Assembly (NCBI GenBank): GCA_942492065.1
Contig: CALODV010000013.1
Coordinates: 372,001-436,000, forward strand
Origin: G963665815 sp942492065
Lineage (GTDB): Bacteria; Cloacimonadota; Cloacimonadia; Cloacimonadales; JAIOQZ01
Direction of reading: 5' to 3'
Length of the DNA: 64,000 nucleotides
Shown: positions 50,533 to 59,597 of the stretch, one piece after another
How positions within the stretch are numbered: the stretch's first letter is position 1
Layout of the letters: every line of letters begins with the position of its first letter
Translations under genes and position numbers: made by a program
Notes under the pieces: generated by a model
Database searches by the model: none
The model's input: the letters and a program-made list of their open reading frames with translations, nothing else
What the model was told of the DNA's origin: nothing

Positions 50533-51594
50533 TCACCTGAACACATAAAAAACATAAATCTGCGGCATGCCTTCTTTGACCATTTCGGCAATGGTTTTCC
50601 TGCCGATTTTCCTGTCAGGTGTAAGGTCATGATCTATCTGGTACTTATACAGGGCAGAATCCAGTTCAGTATCAAATGTATCGTTGATTTCTCCTGCATA
50701 ACACCCAATTTTCTTTAAATGATCCTTTATGACTGATATATTCTCAGCTCTGTCCTTCAGGTTGTAAAAATCAGTATATGAGTCAATATAAAATGGCATT
50801 TTACGCTGTTCAAACAGATTATACCCATATTCCAGATTCTTCCAGAAACTCAGCAGATAGTCTGTATCCAGCTTATCGGAGTGTATATATTGCTCAGCTA
50901 GCTTCCTGCGTTCTTCAATATCTGTATTCTCAAACCGAAACGGGAAGATATGATACTGGATTCGCCTGTATTTCTTCCTGTTGTGATGTCTGGAAAAAGC
51001 GTATACTGGCAGAAAATTCCTGTTCTCAAAGGATACACAGCCTGAGGAAATACAGTTCCCATGAATGCAGATACCACTGCCGGCTTTCCTGTATCCTGCC
51101 AGCTTTGTGTTTCTATGGTCTACATAGTTGGGATAGTTCAGACAGACTCTGAAACCATCTCCCTTTTTCACCCTGCCTTTCGCATCAATGTCGTCGAGAT
51201 CCATCCACATAAACCAGAGCTTACTGTGAAATGCAAAATTTCCTACGTAAAATCCTTCCGGTGTCTTATCATCTCCTCTTTTCAGCTTTGGTCCCGGTTC
51301 AAAATCCATTGCACAGATTGGAAGAGTCATAATCAGTCTGAGAGAATCCTGCTGCTCGGATTTCGCCCAGATTTCGCATTCCTTCTCCTGCTTAAATATC
51401 CTGATTACAGCGCAATCCGGTGGGTAGTCAAACCCAGCAAGCTCATCCTTAAAGTCGACTTTAACAATGGCGTCTATCCTGCTGAGCAGTTCGACAGGGT
51501 CTGTTTTACCCGGAGTAAGATAATAACCGCTCATCAGTACGATAATTACTGACAGTAAAATCAGAGTAACATACAAAACTTTCTGTTTATCCAA
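50533..51594 (-). CDS. L,D-transpeptidase (YkuD domain) with C-terminal peptidoglycan-binding-like domain
   Basis: 353 aa, one N-terminal membrane anchor (about residues 6-25), so periplasmic. The YkuD catalytic motif is 'GICIHGNCISSGCVSFENR' with the nucleophile Cys186; upstream 'MTLPICAMDFEPGPKLKRGDDKTPEGFYVGNF' is the family's P-x-G-D-x-x-T-P-E-G core. The C-terminal part (from about residue 285) has the pattern of a peptidoglycan-binding domain ('HLKKIGCYAGEINDTFDTELDSALYKYQIDHDLTPDRKIGRKTI'). It makes 3-3 crosslinks or attaches proteins to peptidoglycan. It runs convergently towards the large lipoprotein gene. Confidence 0.9.
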   Translation of the reverse strand: MDKQKVLYVTLILLSVIIVLMSGYYLTPGKTDPVELLSRIDAIVKVDFKDELAGFDYPPDCAVIRIFKQEKECEIWAKSEQQDSLRLIMTLPICAMDFEPGPKLKRGDDKTPEGFYVGNFAFHSKLWFMWMDLDDIDAKGRVKKGDGFRVCLNYPNYVDHRNTKLAGYRKAGSGICIHGNCISSGCVSFENRNFLPVYAFSRHHNRKKYRRIQYHIFPFRFENTDIEERRKLAEQYIHSDKLDTDYLLSFWKNLEYGYNLFEQRKMPFYIDSYTDFYNLKDRAENISVIKDHLKKIGCYAGEINDTFDTELDSALYKYQIDHDLTPDRKIGRKTIAEMVKEGMPQIYVFYVFR

Positions 51595-51666
51595 AACAAT
51601 CTCCCCTTATGCCAGATTCAGAGTTATTAAAACATCATCGACACTCAGAATATGCAAAGATCTGTT

Positions 51667-51678
51667 CTATTAACGGGT
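51667..51678 (+). promoter_or_regulatory. CTATTAACGGGT motif upstream of the deacetylase operon
   Basis: 12-base sequence identical to 38871-38882 upstream of the infC promoter candidate. Here it is followed by TTGACT at 51712 and the gene start at 51758. Its role is unknown; two exact copies, both upstream of TTGAC-type -35 sequences in otherwise unrelated leaders, make it a candidate regulator or extended promoter motif. Confidence 0.4.
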
Positions 51679-51757
51679 TATAAATTAATATCAGATGCTT
51701 TGAGAATTCACTTGACTAATCCTTTCATATCCAAGCTTATCAATCAGAGGATTCATT

Positions 51758-52936
51758 ATGGCAGTAAAAAGAAAAAAACGTAAAGCAAAAAAACAGAAAG
51801 GTTCATTCGGAAAGCTGTTTATACTGATAATGGTACTGGTAGTAATCAGTCTGGCAATCTATTATTTGTCCAGCGACTTAAAATTACCTGACCAGGTTAA
51901 AGAGATTATAGCTAAAAAACCGGATAAGCCCGTAGTACCGGAAGAAATAACAGTAACTGACTCAATTATTGCGGCAGCAATGAAGTTTAACATCACCAGA
52001 AAACAGATAAGTGTTAAAGAGGGAGAAAACGAGACAAACATCCGCATCCCAGTTAACCGTCAATTGTACGACCTTTACATCGTAAACATGGTTGTTACAG
52101 GCAGTGCTGAACTTGCAGGCGGAGTATTAATCTCCGGCGAAGAGAACAAGAATGCTACTTCACAGACGCTGATATTTGAGGATAAAGAAAAGCATAAATA
52201 TAACGTAAAGCTGTATTATTCCAGAAAAGTGTCGCAAAAGCCCAGCAAACAGCTCGCTATTATTGTGGATGATTTCGGAACGTACAGCAGTAAGCTTATA
52301 GATAGATTTGCCGAGGACACCGACCCTGCAGTAACCTTTGCCATTATACCCGGAGAAAGAACTTCCGATTATGCAATGGAAAAGGGAAGCAGCACCGGTC
52401 ATGAGCTGATGATACACATGCCAATGGAACCAAAATCATATCCCAAGGATGATCCCGGGAAGAATGCCATATTTGTGGATCAGACTCCAAAGCAGATTAA
52501 GAGAAGAGTCAGCAAATACATCAAAGACTTACCTAAGTGTAAAGGTGCTAACAACCACATGGGAAGCCTGGCAACTTCCGATGAAGATGTTATGAATGCT
52601 GTGCTGGAAGTACTGAAAGAAAACGGGATGTACTTTGTAGACAGCCGTACAGCTTCCTCTTCAGTTGGTTATGATATAGCTCAGAAAATGCTGGTGCCAT
52701 CCAAGAAAAGAGACATTTTTCTGGATGTCCCGGATACAAGTGATGAATCTTTCGAAGCCAGACTGGCAGATATTAAGAAGATGTTCAGAGATAAAAGACA
52801 GGTTGTTGTAATCACTCACTGTAAAGATGAGATAAGGCTGAATCATATCAACAGATTGATTGAATATGCCAAGAAAAATAATATTGAAGTCGTACCAGTT
52901 TCTGAACTCTTTAAAAATGATGTACCGGATGTGTAA
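51758..52936 (+). CDS. Divergent polysaccharide deacetylase-like protein (YibQ-like)
   Basis: 392 aa. Very basic N-terminus (MAVKRKKRKAKKQKG), one membrane segment (about 20-40) and a periplasmic domain of the 'divergent polysaccharide deacetylase' family from about residue 165: 'LAIIVDDFGTYSSKLIDRF' (metal Asp), 'VTFAIIPGERTS', 'HELMIHMPMEPKSYP' (metal His), 'GANNHMGSLAT' and 'VVVITHCKDE'. It likely removes acetyl groups from an envelope polysaccharide. First gene of the deacetylase-uppP-holA-era operon with 2-11-base gaps. Confidence 0.85.
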   Translation: MAVKRKKRKAKKQKGSFGKLFILIMVLVVISLAIYYLSSDLKLPDQVKEIIAKKPDKPVVPEEITVTDSIIAAAMKFNITRKQISVKEGENETNIRIPVNRQLYDLYIVNMVVTGSAELAGGVLISGEENKNATSQTLIFEDKEKHKYNVKLYYSRKVSQKPSKQLAIIVDDFGTYSSKLIDRFAEDTDPAVTFAIIPGERTSDYAMEKGSSTGHELMIHMPMEPKSYPKDDPGKNAIFVDQTPKQIKRRVSKYIKDLPKCKGANNHMGSLATSDEDVMNAVLEVLKENGMYFVDSRTASSSVGYDIAQKMLVPSKKRDIFLDVPDTSDESFEARLADIKKMFRDKRQVVVITHCKDEIRLNHINRLIEYAKKNNIEVVPVSELFKNDVPDV

Positions 52937-52939
52937 AAT

Positions 52940-53740
52940 ATGTTATTAAAAGCGATTATACTTGGAATTATTCAGGGGTTATCTGAATTTCTGCCTATAA
53001 GCAGCTCAGGACACCTTGCCATTGCAGAGCATTACCTCGGATTCAAGAATCCAGATCTTAGTTTCGAGATTTTCATTCATTTCGGATCTCTCATTGCTGT
53101 GTTTATCTACTTCAGAAAAGACATTCTTGCTCTGCTGAAATCCCTTAATTTCGGATCAAAAACGGAAGAAAATGTTAACAACAGAAAAGTGATTCTCTAT
53201 CTTCTTGTATCAACTATTGTCACTGTAGTTCTTGCTCTGTTCATGAAGTCACACATAGAAAAAGTATTTGAATCAACTCTTATTGTAGGTTTTATTCTGA
53301 TTGTGAATGGATTTATCCTATTGTCTTCTGACTTCGCCCGAAAATGCGACAAACGTTCTTCTGAAACAGGAATAATCAGAGCAGCGATAATCGGTATTGG
53401 TCAGTCTCTGGCATTATTACCCGGTATATCGCGTTCAGGAACTACAATTTCCACTGCACTTCACACCGGAATGAAAAGAGAAGACGCTGCGAGGTATTCT
53501 TTCCTGCTGGCAATCCCTGCTATTCTCGGTGCAACAGTGCTGGAATACAAAACACTCCTCAGCCTTAATAAAGAGATGATGATTATGTATCTGGCCGGTG
53601 CAATGGCTGCATTCGTATCCGGATATCTCGTTATCAGTGCTTTACTGGCAGTAATTAAAAAGAGAAAGCTTATATACTTCGCAATCTACTGCTGGATAGT
53701 TGCAATTATTGTAATAGTACTTCAACTTATGGGAATATAA
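52940..53740 (+). CDS. uppP: Undecaprenyl-diphosphatase (BacA type)
   Basis: 266 aa integral membrane phosphatase that recycles undecaprenyl diphosphate to the monophosphate carrier for peptidoglycan and glycan synthesis. Motif 1 'QGLSEFLPISSSGHLAIAEHYLG' and motif 2 'LALLPGISRSGTTISTALHTGMKREDAARYSFLLAIP' are the family's two active-site signatures. About eight membrane segments. The lipid-carrier link fits the nearby envelope genes. Start 3 bases after the deacetylase stop. Confidence 0.96.
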   Translation: MLLKAIILGIIQGLSEFLPISSSGHLAIAEHYLGFKNPDLSFEIFIHFGSLIAVFIYFRKDILALLKSLNFGSKTEENVNNRKVILYLLVSTIVTVVLALFMKSHIEKVFESTLIVGFILIVNGFILLSSDFARKCDKRSSETGIIRAAIIGIGQSLALLPGISRSGTTISTALHTGMKREDAARYSFLLAIPAILGATVLEYKTLLSLNKEMMIMYLAGAMAAFVSGYLVISALLAVIKKRKLIYFAIYCWIVAIIVIVLQLMGI

Positions 53741-53741
53741 G

Positions 53742-54755
53742 ATGGCAAAGACTCTGCAGTCCTACGAATTTCTGTCTAAGTTCGATAAGCTTAAAGAAAG
53801 CAATGTCTATCTTATTTATGGTGTAGACCAATACTCTATAGACAAAATTCTTGCCTTATTGATAAAGAAATATGTGCGGGATGATGCCAGATCATTTGAC
53901 TTCGACACACTGTACGGGGATGATACAAAAGCAGAGAATATACTACAGGTAATGGATATGCTGCCTTTCATCTCGGCAAGACGAGTCGTTATCATCAAAA
54001 GTTTTGACAAACTCAGTGCTGCGGAGCTCAAAAGAACTGCAGACTATTTCGCAAATCCGGCCCCTGACACCATTGCAATTCTGACAGCAGAGAAAATAGA
54101 TAAACGCCAGAAGGTCTTCAAGAACATTGCTGATAAAGGAATTGTTGTAGAATGTAAACAACCTTACAGTACTGCAAATATATCCGGCTGGCTGAAAAAC
54201 GAATTACGTGTGAAAAATGCCAGAATGGATGCGAGCGCGATCAATGCTTTTGTGAACAGTATTGAGCTTGATTATCAGGTTGCATCCAATGAGCTGGAAA
54301 AGATTGTACTGCTTTCCGGTGATAATAAAATTATAAGCAGAGAAACAGTCATCCAGTCATTGTCCGGTACCAGAAACAATACAGTGTATGACTTACAGAA
54401 GACACTTGGCATGAGAGACCTGAAAGGCTCGCTTAAGATAGCCGATAATCTGGATAACAACGATGAAAGCTATGTATTCCTCATCAGTGTTATAACCAAT
54501 CTGTTCATGACTCTCTGGAAAATGAAAGCCCTGAAGAAGAAGAATATCAGTAATGATGAGATTTCCAAACGATATATGGAAGAGATTTTCCCTTTCTTCA
54601 GAAAAGACTATTTTAACTATATGAACAAATATAAAATGGATGAACTCGATAATATTTTCAGAATTCTCCACGATGCTGACAGTGATTTTAAGCTGCAGGA
54701 TCCGGGAGTTCATTCTGTGATTTTTACGAAAGTCATCTTTGAGATATGCAGATAA
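53742..54755 (+). CDS. holA: DNA polymerase III delta subunit
   Basis: 337 aa, the clamp-loader subunit that opens the sliding clamp. It has the HolA N-terminal pattern 'VYLIYGVDQYSIDKILALLIKKYV', 'DTLYGDDTKAENILQVMDMLPFISARRVVIIKSFDKL', then an AAA+-like fold without Walker A, 'AINAFVNSIELDYQVASNELEKIVLLSGD', and a helical C-terminus. Its start is 1 base after the uppP stop; era follows with an 11-base gap. Confidence 0.9.
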   Translation: MAKTLQSYEFLSKFDKLKESNVYLIYGVDQYSIDKILALLIKKYVRDDARSFDFDTLYGDDTKAENILQVMDMLPFISARRVVIIKSFDKLSAAELKRTADYFANPAPDTIAILTAEKIDKRQKVFKNIADKGIVVECKQPYSTANISGWLKNELRVKNARMDASAINAFVNSIELDYQVASNELEKIVLLSGDNKIISRETVIQSLSGTRNNTVYDLQKTLGMRDLKGSLKIADNLDNNDESYVFLISVITNLFMTLWKMKALKKKNISNDEISKRYMEEIFPFFRKDYFNYMNKYKMDELDNIFRILHDADSDFKLQDPGVHSVIFTKVIFEICR

Positions 54756-54765
54756 AGGAGCAGTT

Positions 54766-55668
54766 TTGGATATCAGTAATATGGATTTGAGTACTTATAA
54801 ATGCGGATTTGTGGCAATTGTCGGTAGACCGAACGTTGGCAAATCAACCCTTATGAATAAACTGGTAGGCGAAAAGCTTTCTATCATTTCTCCTAAACCT
54901 CAGACAACCCGAAGAAGCATCAAAGCATTCATATCCGATGAAGAAAAGCAGATTGTTTTTCTTGATACACCCGGATTTCTGAAACCACGCTATGAGCTAC
55001 AGACAAAACTGCTTGAATACATTGATAATGCCCTGCAGGATGCTGACGTAATTATCTTTATGACGATTGGTAAGTCCTTCCCGACTGACTACGATAAAGA
55101 GTTTCTGGAGATAATGAAGAAAATCCGCACCCCCAAGATAGGTATTTTCAACAAGTCAGACCTTATAGATGATGAGAAAAGAGCTGAACTGGATAATCTG
55201 GAAGAAGAGAATATTTTTGATGAAGTATACCATCTCTCTGCCCTGAATGATGATAATTTTGATGAACTGATAAAATCTATTGCAAAATATCTGCCGTTCA
55301 GTCCTCCGCTTTACGATCCGGAAGACATCTCGGATATGCCCATGAAGTTCTTTGTAGAGGAGATAATCCGTGAAAAGATATTCCTGAACTATTCGGATGA
55401 GATACCTTACTCTTCAACTGTAACTGTGGAGAAGTACAAGGATCACGAGAACAAGGTGGAAATCCATGCCAATATCTGGCTGGAGCGGGATACTCAGAAA
55501 ATGATTCTTCTTGGTAAAAACGGAGCAATGATTAAGCAGTTGCGCATTGATTCTGAGAAGGAAATCCATAAATTTGTACAGAAACGTGTAAAACTGAATC
55601 TCTGGGTCAAAATTAAGAAGGGTTGGCGTAAAAAGAAGAATGCGATGAAAGAGTTTGGGTATAGATAG
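54766..55668 (+). CDS. era: GTPase Era
   Basis: 300 aa; binds the 3' end of 16S rRNA and assists 30S maturation. G1 'GRPNVGKST' (residues 20-28), G3 'IVFLDTPGFLKP', G4 'GIFNKSDLID', G5 'LSALND', and the C-terminal KH domain with 'LERDTQKMILLGKNGAMIKQLRIDSEKEIHKF'. The start is a TTG at 54766: AAGGAG is 5 bases upstream, while the next ATG (54781) has none. The last codons (from about 55642) are duplicated in the tandem repeat downstream. Confidence 0.95.
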   Translation: MDISNMDLSTYKCGFVAIVGRPNVGKSTLMNKLVGEKLSIISPKPQTTRRSIKAFISDEEKQIVFLDTPGFLKPRYELQTKLLEYIDNALQDADVIIFMTIGKSFPTDYDKEFLEIMKKIRTPKIGIFNKSDLIDDEKRAELDNLEEENIFDEVYHLSALNDDNFDELIKSIAKYLPFSPPLYDPEDISDMPMKFFVEEIIREKIFLNYSDEIPYSSTVTVEKYKDHENKVEIHANIWLERDTQKMILLGKNGAMIKQLRIDSEKEIHKFVQKRVKLNLWVKIKKGWRKKKNAMKEFGYR

Positions 55669-56402
55669 CATTCTGAGTTTCGATGAAATTGAAGATTTCA
55701 TCAACTACCCCAAACGATGAAAGAATTCTTTTTACATCTAAAAGCTTTGCATCCTTCGGCATTTTCGTCTTTTTCTCTTGTATAGTAAATTTTTCCGTTA
55801 AGAAATCCTGAAGCCTTGGAAGGATTTCAGGGAAGATTTATGGTTTCAGCTTGCTGAAAATACTTTTAGAAAAAGATGTCGTTTCTTTTGCTTCGTTTTC
55901 TTTAGTCATATAAAGAAAATGAAGTATATACTACCAACAAGAAATCTTAGCATCAATAAAACAATTTTTGAAATACGATTTCGATGAAATTGAAGATTTC
56001 ATCAACTATTCCAAGCGATGAAAGAGTTTGGGTATAGGTAGCATTCTGAGTTTCGATGAAATTGAAGATTTCAACAACTACCCCAAACGATGAAAGAATT
56101 TTATTTACATCTAAAAGCTTTGCATCCTTCGGCATTTTCGTCTTTTTCTCTTGTATAGTAAATTTTTCCGTTAAGAAATCCTGAAGCCTTGGAAGGATTT
56201 CAGGGAAGATTTATGGTTTCAGCTTGCTGAAAATACTTTTAGAAAAAGATGTCGTTTCTTTTGCTTCGTTTTCTTTAGTCATATAAAGAAAATGAAGTAT
56301 ATACTACCAACAAGAAATCTTAGCATCAATAAAACAATTTTTGAAATACGATTTCGATGAAATTGAAGATTTCATCAACTACCTCAAACGATGAAAGAGT
56401 TA
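55642..56402 (+). repeat. Tandem duplication, two units of 373 bp, starting inside the 3' end of era
   Basis: Unit 1 runs from 55642 (GCGATGAAAGAGTTTGGG inside era) to 56014, unit 2 from 56015 to about 56402. Nearly identical over their length. Each holds two copies of a roughly 45-bp sub-repeat beginning TTTCGATGAAATTGAAGATT (starts 55678, 55979, 56051, 56352), whose GATGAAAT/ATTTCATC arms can pair. Other hairpins per unit include TTTCAGC/GCTGAAA and CCTGAA/TTCAGG. No long ORF. The duplicated era tail shows that unit 2 arose by copying era's 3' end, probably by recombination between sub-repeats. Confidence 0.88.
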
Positions 56403-56464
56403 TGGTTTCGACTTGTTGAGGGACTATGCAGTTAGCAATTCACCTGATGTGTTTTGGTATTATT

Positions 56465-56566
56465 TGTCGCTGGTTTTCCCGAATTATCGGAACTCAACCA
56501 ACTTGAACTACTGATAATGCATGTTTTATAAGTTTCCTGAGTCCCGATAAAGTCAGAAAGTGGAAA
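56465..56566 (+). repeat. Dispersed palindromic intergenic repeat, copy 3
   Basis: Core only, same orientation as copy 2: GTCGCTGGTTTTCCCGAATT, CGGAACTCAACCAACTTGAA, then CCTGAGTCCCGATAAAGTCA. It is somewhat degenerate in the right arm (AGTCAGAAAGTGGA). It lies between the 373-bp tandem repeat and the end of queE, so this 900-bp gap is made up almost entirely of repeats. Confidence 0.75.
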
Positions 56567-56572
56567 AGCTCC

Positions 56573-57214
56573 CTACTTCCCTCTGTCTTCTCCGGGCCAG
56601 ACGTATTTATGCATTTGCAGCTGCATTCTCACATTCAATTGATCGCTTACTATCCTGTCAGCAATTTCCGAAAGAATGAGTTTATCCGTGTTTACTGAGA
56701 ACAGAATATTACCTGTATTGATAGTATTCTCTTTAACAAACTCTTTGGAAAATCTATAGTCATCAATGGAAGACAAGACGAATTTAACTTCATCATTCTG
56801 CGTAATATACCGGAGATTATCCATATTGAATGACTTACCACTACCGGAGTCAGGGCATTTCACATCAATAATGCGGTGAACGTATTCCGGCACATCTTCA
56901 ATGCTGTATGATCCGTTTGTTTCCATAAGAATAGTGTAGTTATTTCTGTGCAGTTCTTCGATCAGCAGAATACATTCTGATTTCTGTAAAAGAGGCTCAC
57001 CACCCGTTATTTCAACAAGCTTCACATGCTTCCATTTCTTTATCTCAGATATTATTTCTGCCACAGAAAGGCATAATTCGGAGTTAAAAGCATATCTGGC
57101 ATCGCAATAGGAACAGCGCAGGTTACATCCGGCAAAACGGATAAACACACATGGAAATCCGGCGAATGTTGATTCACCCTGAAGGCTGCAGAAAATTTCG
57201 GATAGCTTAATCAT
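56573..57214 (-). CDS. queE: 7-carboxy-7-deazaguanine synthase (radical SAM)
   Basis: 213 aa. The radical-SAM cluster motif is CNLRCSYC (Cys30, Cys34, Cys37), preceded by the QueE start 'LSEIFCSLQGESTFAGFPCVFIRFAGC' and followed by 'VEITGGEPLLQ' (GGE motif for SAM). It converts 6-carboxy-tetrahydropterin to 7-carboxy-7-deazaguanine in queuosine/preQ0 synthesis. Other que genes are not in the window. The start overlaps the stop of the upstream amidohydrolase by 4 bases. Confidence 0.93.
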   Translation of the reverse strand: MIKLSEIFCSLQGESTFAGFPCVFIRFAGCNLRCSYCDARYAFNSELCLSVAEIISEIKKWKHVKLVEITGGEPLLQKSECILLIEELHRNNYTILMETNGSYSIEDVPEYVHRIIDVKCPDSGSGKSFNMDNLRYITQNDEVKFVLSSIDDYRFSKEFVKENTINTGNILFSVNTDKLILSEIADRIVSDQLNVRMQLQMHKYVWPGEDRGK

Positions 57215-58407
57215 GAGAATGGCAGGTAAGGGAAGTCTTTATTATAGTTAAGATAAGAATTGATTTTAGCGAGAATCTCCTGAGGACATCCGAAAACAAA
57301 TTTCTTTCGTCCGTCAATGCTGAATGTCTCGTATTCGGAGATATTCACATCGAACTCTTTGAGAAACTCATAGTCACCGTAAAGAGGTTTTCCGCGATAT
57401 ACAAACAGAGATATCATAGACATATCGGCTTGAATTATATTCTCAAACGGATCGTCCATTCTGGCATCAAGCAGGAGTATTTCATCAGTAGTCTCATTCA
57501 GTTGTCCTTCATCATGCTTGAGATACATCGCTTTGGCAGCATTTGTACTTACCATTTCGTAAATCTTTTTCGCTTCCAGTTCAGGCAGATGGTCTCGAGC
57601 TTCTTTCATCTCAGCAAAGAGATTTGGAGAACCGGACATTGTTGAATCTGTACCGATAACCATATTCACATCATGTTTCAGACAGGCTTCAATGTTGAGA
57701 GTCTGATCCAGCAGGAAATAATTAGAACCCGGACACCAGCAGATGCTTGCTCCGGCATCTGCCACCTTTTTGATTTCCTCTTTAGTAAAGGAAACGCAAT
57801 GTATCAGCAGACTGTTCTGATGAAGCAGGTCATTATGACAAAGCACATTGAACTCGTTTCTTGTCTGCTCATCCAGTCCTTCACCGATATGTATCACAAA
57901 AGGCATTTCTCCCTTAGAGGCTTCCATTTCTTCCCGGGGAGTTAAACCTCCCCACCAGTTATCCAGAGTTATGGAGTGAACTTGACGGTAATCCTTAAGG
58001 ACGTTGATTGGATAGAGGTTGTAATATTCATCTACCTGATTAGGGCAGTGATCGAAAACTGTAGAGACACCGGAGAAAACATTCTTGAAAATCCCGAGCT
58101 TAACAATAAGCGGAGCATTACCTTTCATCAGACTGAATGAACCGTCATTAATCCATACTTTATTTCGCTCGAGGAATGGTGGAGTGTATTTCATGTCTTC
58201 CACCCATATATGGCTGTTAATGTACGGTCTTTTATTTGCTGCCCTTGGTACCCAGTTACCGATTAAATGATCGTGAGAATTGAGTAACGGAGGATAAGCA
58301 AACTTATCAGGCAGAACAAATATACGGTCTGAGGCAGAAGTCATAGTGACTTCCGCCTTTAACACGCTTTCGGGATTGAAAATTGTTTTTCCGGCTGCAA
58401 TTTTCAT
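57211..58407 (-). CDS. Amidohydrolase-superfamily protein (cytosine/guanine-deaminase-like)
   Basis: 398 aa metal-dependent hydrolase of unknown substrate. Metal ligands: 'LLNSHDHLIGNW' (HxH), 'FVIHIGEGLDEQT', 'LLIHCVSFTKEE', 'ASICWCPGSNYFLLDQ' and 'VIGTDSTMSGSPN' (Asp). The arrangement resembles nucleobase or related deaminases. It is translationally coupled to queE (4-base overlap), so a role in purine- or pterin-related chemistry is plausible but not shown. A guanine deaminase also lies at 29304; the two are only distantly alike. Confidence 0.78.
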   Translation of the reverse strand: MKIAAGKTIFNPESVLKAEVTMTSASDRIFVLPDKFAYPPLLNSHDHLIGNWVPRAANKRPYINSHIWVEDMKYTPPFLERNKVWINDGSFSLMKGNAPLIVKLGIFKNVFSGVSTVFDHCPNQVDEYYNLYPINVLKDYRQVHSITLDNWWGGLTPREEMEASKGEMPFVIHIGEGLDEQTRNEFNVLCHNDLLHQNSLLIHCVSFTKEEIKKVADAGASICWCPGSNYFLLDQTLNIEACLKHDVNMVIGTDSTMSGSPNLFAEMKEARDHLPELEAKKIYEMVSTNAAKAMYLKHDEGQLNETTDEILLLDARMDDPFENIIQADMSMISLFVYRGKPLYGDYEFLKEFDVNISEYETFSIDGRKKFVFGCPQEILAKINSYLNYNKDFPYLPFS

Positions 58408-58421
58408 AGCTTACTCTTTGT

Positions 58422-59597
58422 CTATGAATCGAATCTTTTATTCAGCAGTGGGAGGATTTCGAATAAATCTCCAACAATACCGATGTCTGCCATCTTGAAG
58501 ATAGGCGCATCCGGATCTTTATTAATTGCAATTATATAATCTGATGAAGACATACCTGCCAGATGCTGAATAGCACCGGAGATACCAACTGCAATGTATA
58601 TTTTTGGTTTAATTGTTTTACCTGTCTGTCCAACCTGATGAGGATAGGAAATCCATTCAGCATCAACAGCTGCTCTTGAAGCTCCTACAGCTCCATCCAG
58701 ATGTTTGGCAAGTTTATGCAGCATATCGAAGTTTTTAGGTTCTTTCAGACCTCTACCACCCGAAACAACAAAGTTTGCTTCGGTAATATTTACTGTCTGA
58801 GTATCATCTTTGGTATAGCCTTTGTACTCTGAATTAAGTTTATCGAACTCAACTTCTTCCACTATTACAGTTCCTGAACGAGATGTATCTTTCTCACATG
58901 GTGTCATAACTTTATGACGTACTGTAGCCATTTGCGGACGGTGATTAGGAGTAACGATAGTTGCCATAATGTTCCCACCGAAGGCTGGTCTTGTCTGAAA
59001 TAAATCACCTGATTCAGGATCGATTTCCAGACCTGTACAATCGGCTGTCAAACCCGTTTCAAGATTCACAGCAACGCGAGGAATAAATGATCTTCCAAGA
59101 TTTGTAGCACCGCATAAAACTATTTCAGGTTTATACTTACTGATTAATGTACTGAATACTTTTGAGTATGGCACATCCAGGAAATCTTTTAATACAGGGT
59201 TATTCACAACTATAACTTTGTCTGCACCGTAAGCAATGAGTTCTTCGGATAAATGTTCAACATTTTCACCGAATACAACTGCTGTGAGTTCATTTTCTAA
59301 CTGATCAGCCAGTTCTCTTCCTTTGCCAAGCAGTTCGAAAACAACACCAGCAATTTCATTATTATGTTGTTCAGCAAATACCCAGACACCTTTATATGCA
59401 CTTTTGTCTATAGCTTCTTTTTGTTGTTTTCTTACGAATATTGCATCGAACGGACATGCACTGACACAAGCTCCACAAAGAGTACATTTATCTGCATCAA
59501 TTTCAGCGAGTTTGTCATTAATAGCAATAGCATCATAAGCACATGCCTTTAGACATGCTCCGCATCCAATACATTTTTCGACAATAACTTCAATCAT
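58422..59597 (-). CDS. etfA: Electron-transfer flavoprotein alpha subunit with N-terminal 2[4Fe-4S] ferredoxin domain
   Basis: 391 aa fusion. Residues 1-55 are a ferredoxin with two CxxCxxCxxxC clusters (Cys9, 12, 15, 19 and 38, 41, 44, 48). From about residue 65 it is EtfA: 'AELLGKGRELADQ'-like 'FELLGKGRELADQL', the FAD domain at the C-terminus with 'SGGRGL', 'GASRAAVDAEW', 'QVGQTGKTIKPKIYIAVGISGAIQHLAGM' and 'DPDAPIFKMADIGIVGD'. Such fusions occur in anaerobes with electron-bifurcating ETF complexes. No etfB is adjacent in this window. AAGGAG precedes the ATG. Confidence 0.93.
   Translation of the reverse strand: MIEVIVEKCIGCGACLKACAYDAIAINDKLAEIDADKCTLCGACVSACPFDAIFVRKQQKEAIDKSAYKGVWVFAEQHNNEIAGVVFELLGKGRELADQLENELTAVVFGENVEHLSEELIAYGADKVIVVNNPVLKDFLDVPYSKVFSTLISKYKPEIVLCGATNLGRSFIPRVAVNLETGLTADCTGLEIDPESGDLFQTRPAFGGNIMATIVTPNHRPQMATVRHKVMTPCEKDTSRSGTVIVEEVEFDKLNSEYKGYTKDDTQTVNITEANFVVSGGRGLKEPKNFDMLHKLAKHLDGAVGASRAAVDAEWISYPHQVGQTGKTIKPKIYIAVGISGAIQHLAGMSSSDYIIAINKDPDAPIFKMADIGIVGDLFEILPLLNKRFDS

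Noticed and set aside
55953..56135. 60-codon ORF on the minus strand inside the tandem repeat
   Set aside because: It is made of the repeat's own reverse complement, repeats within itself (EIFNFIE twice) and has no RBS; likely chance.
55642..56402. CRISPR array
   Set aside because: Only two long units and four sub-repeats with no regular short spacers, and no cas genes in the window.
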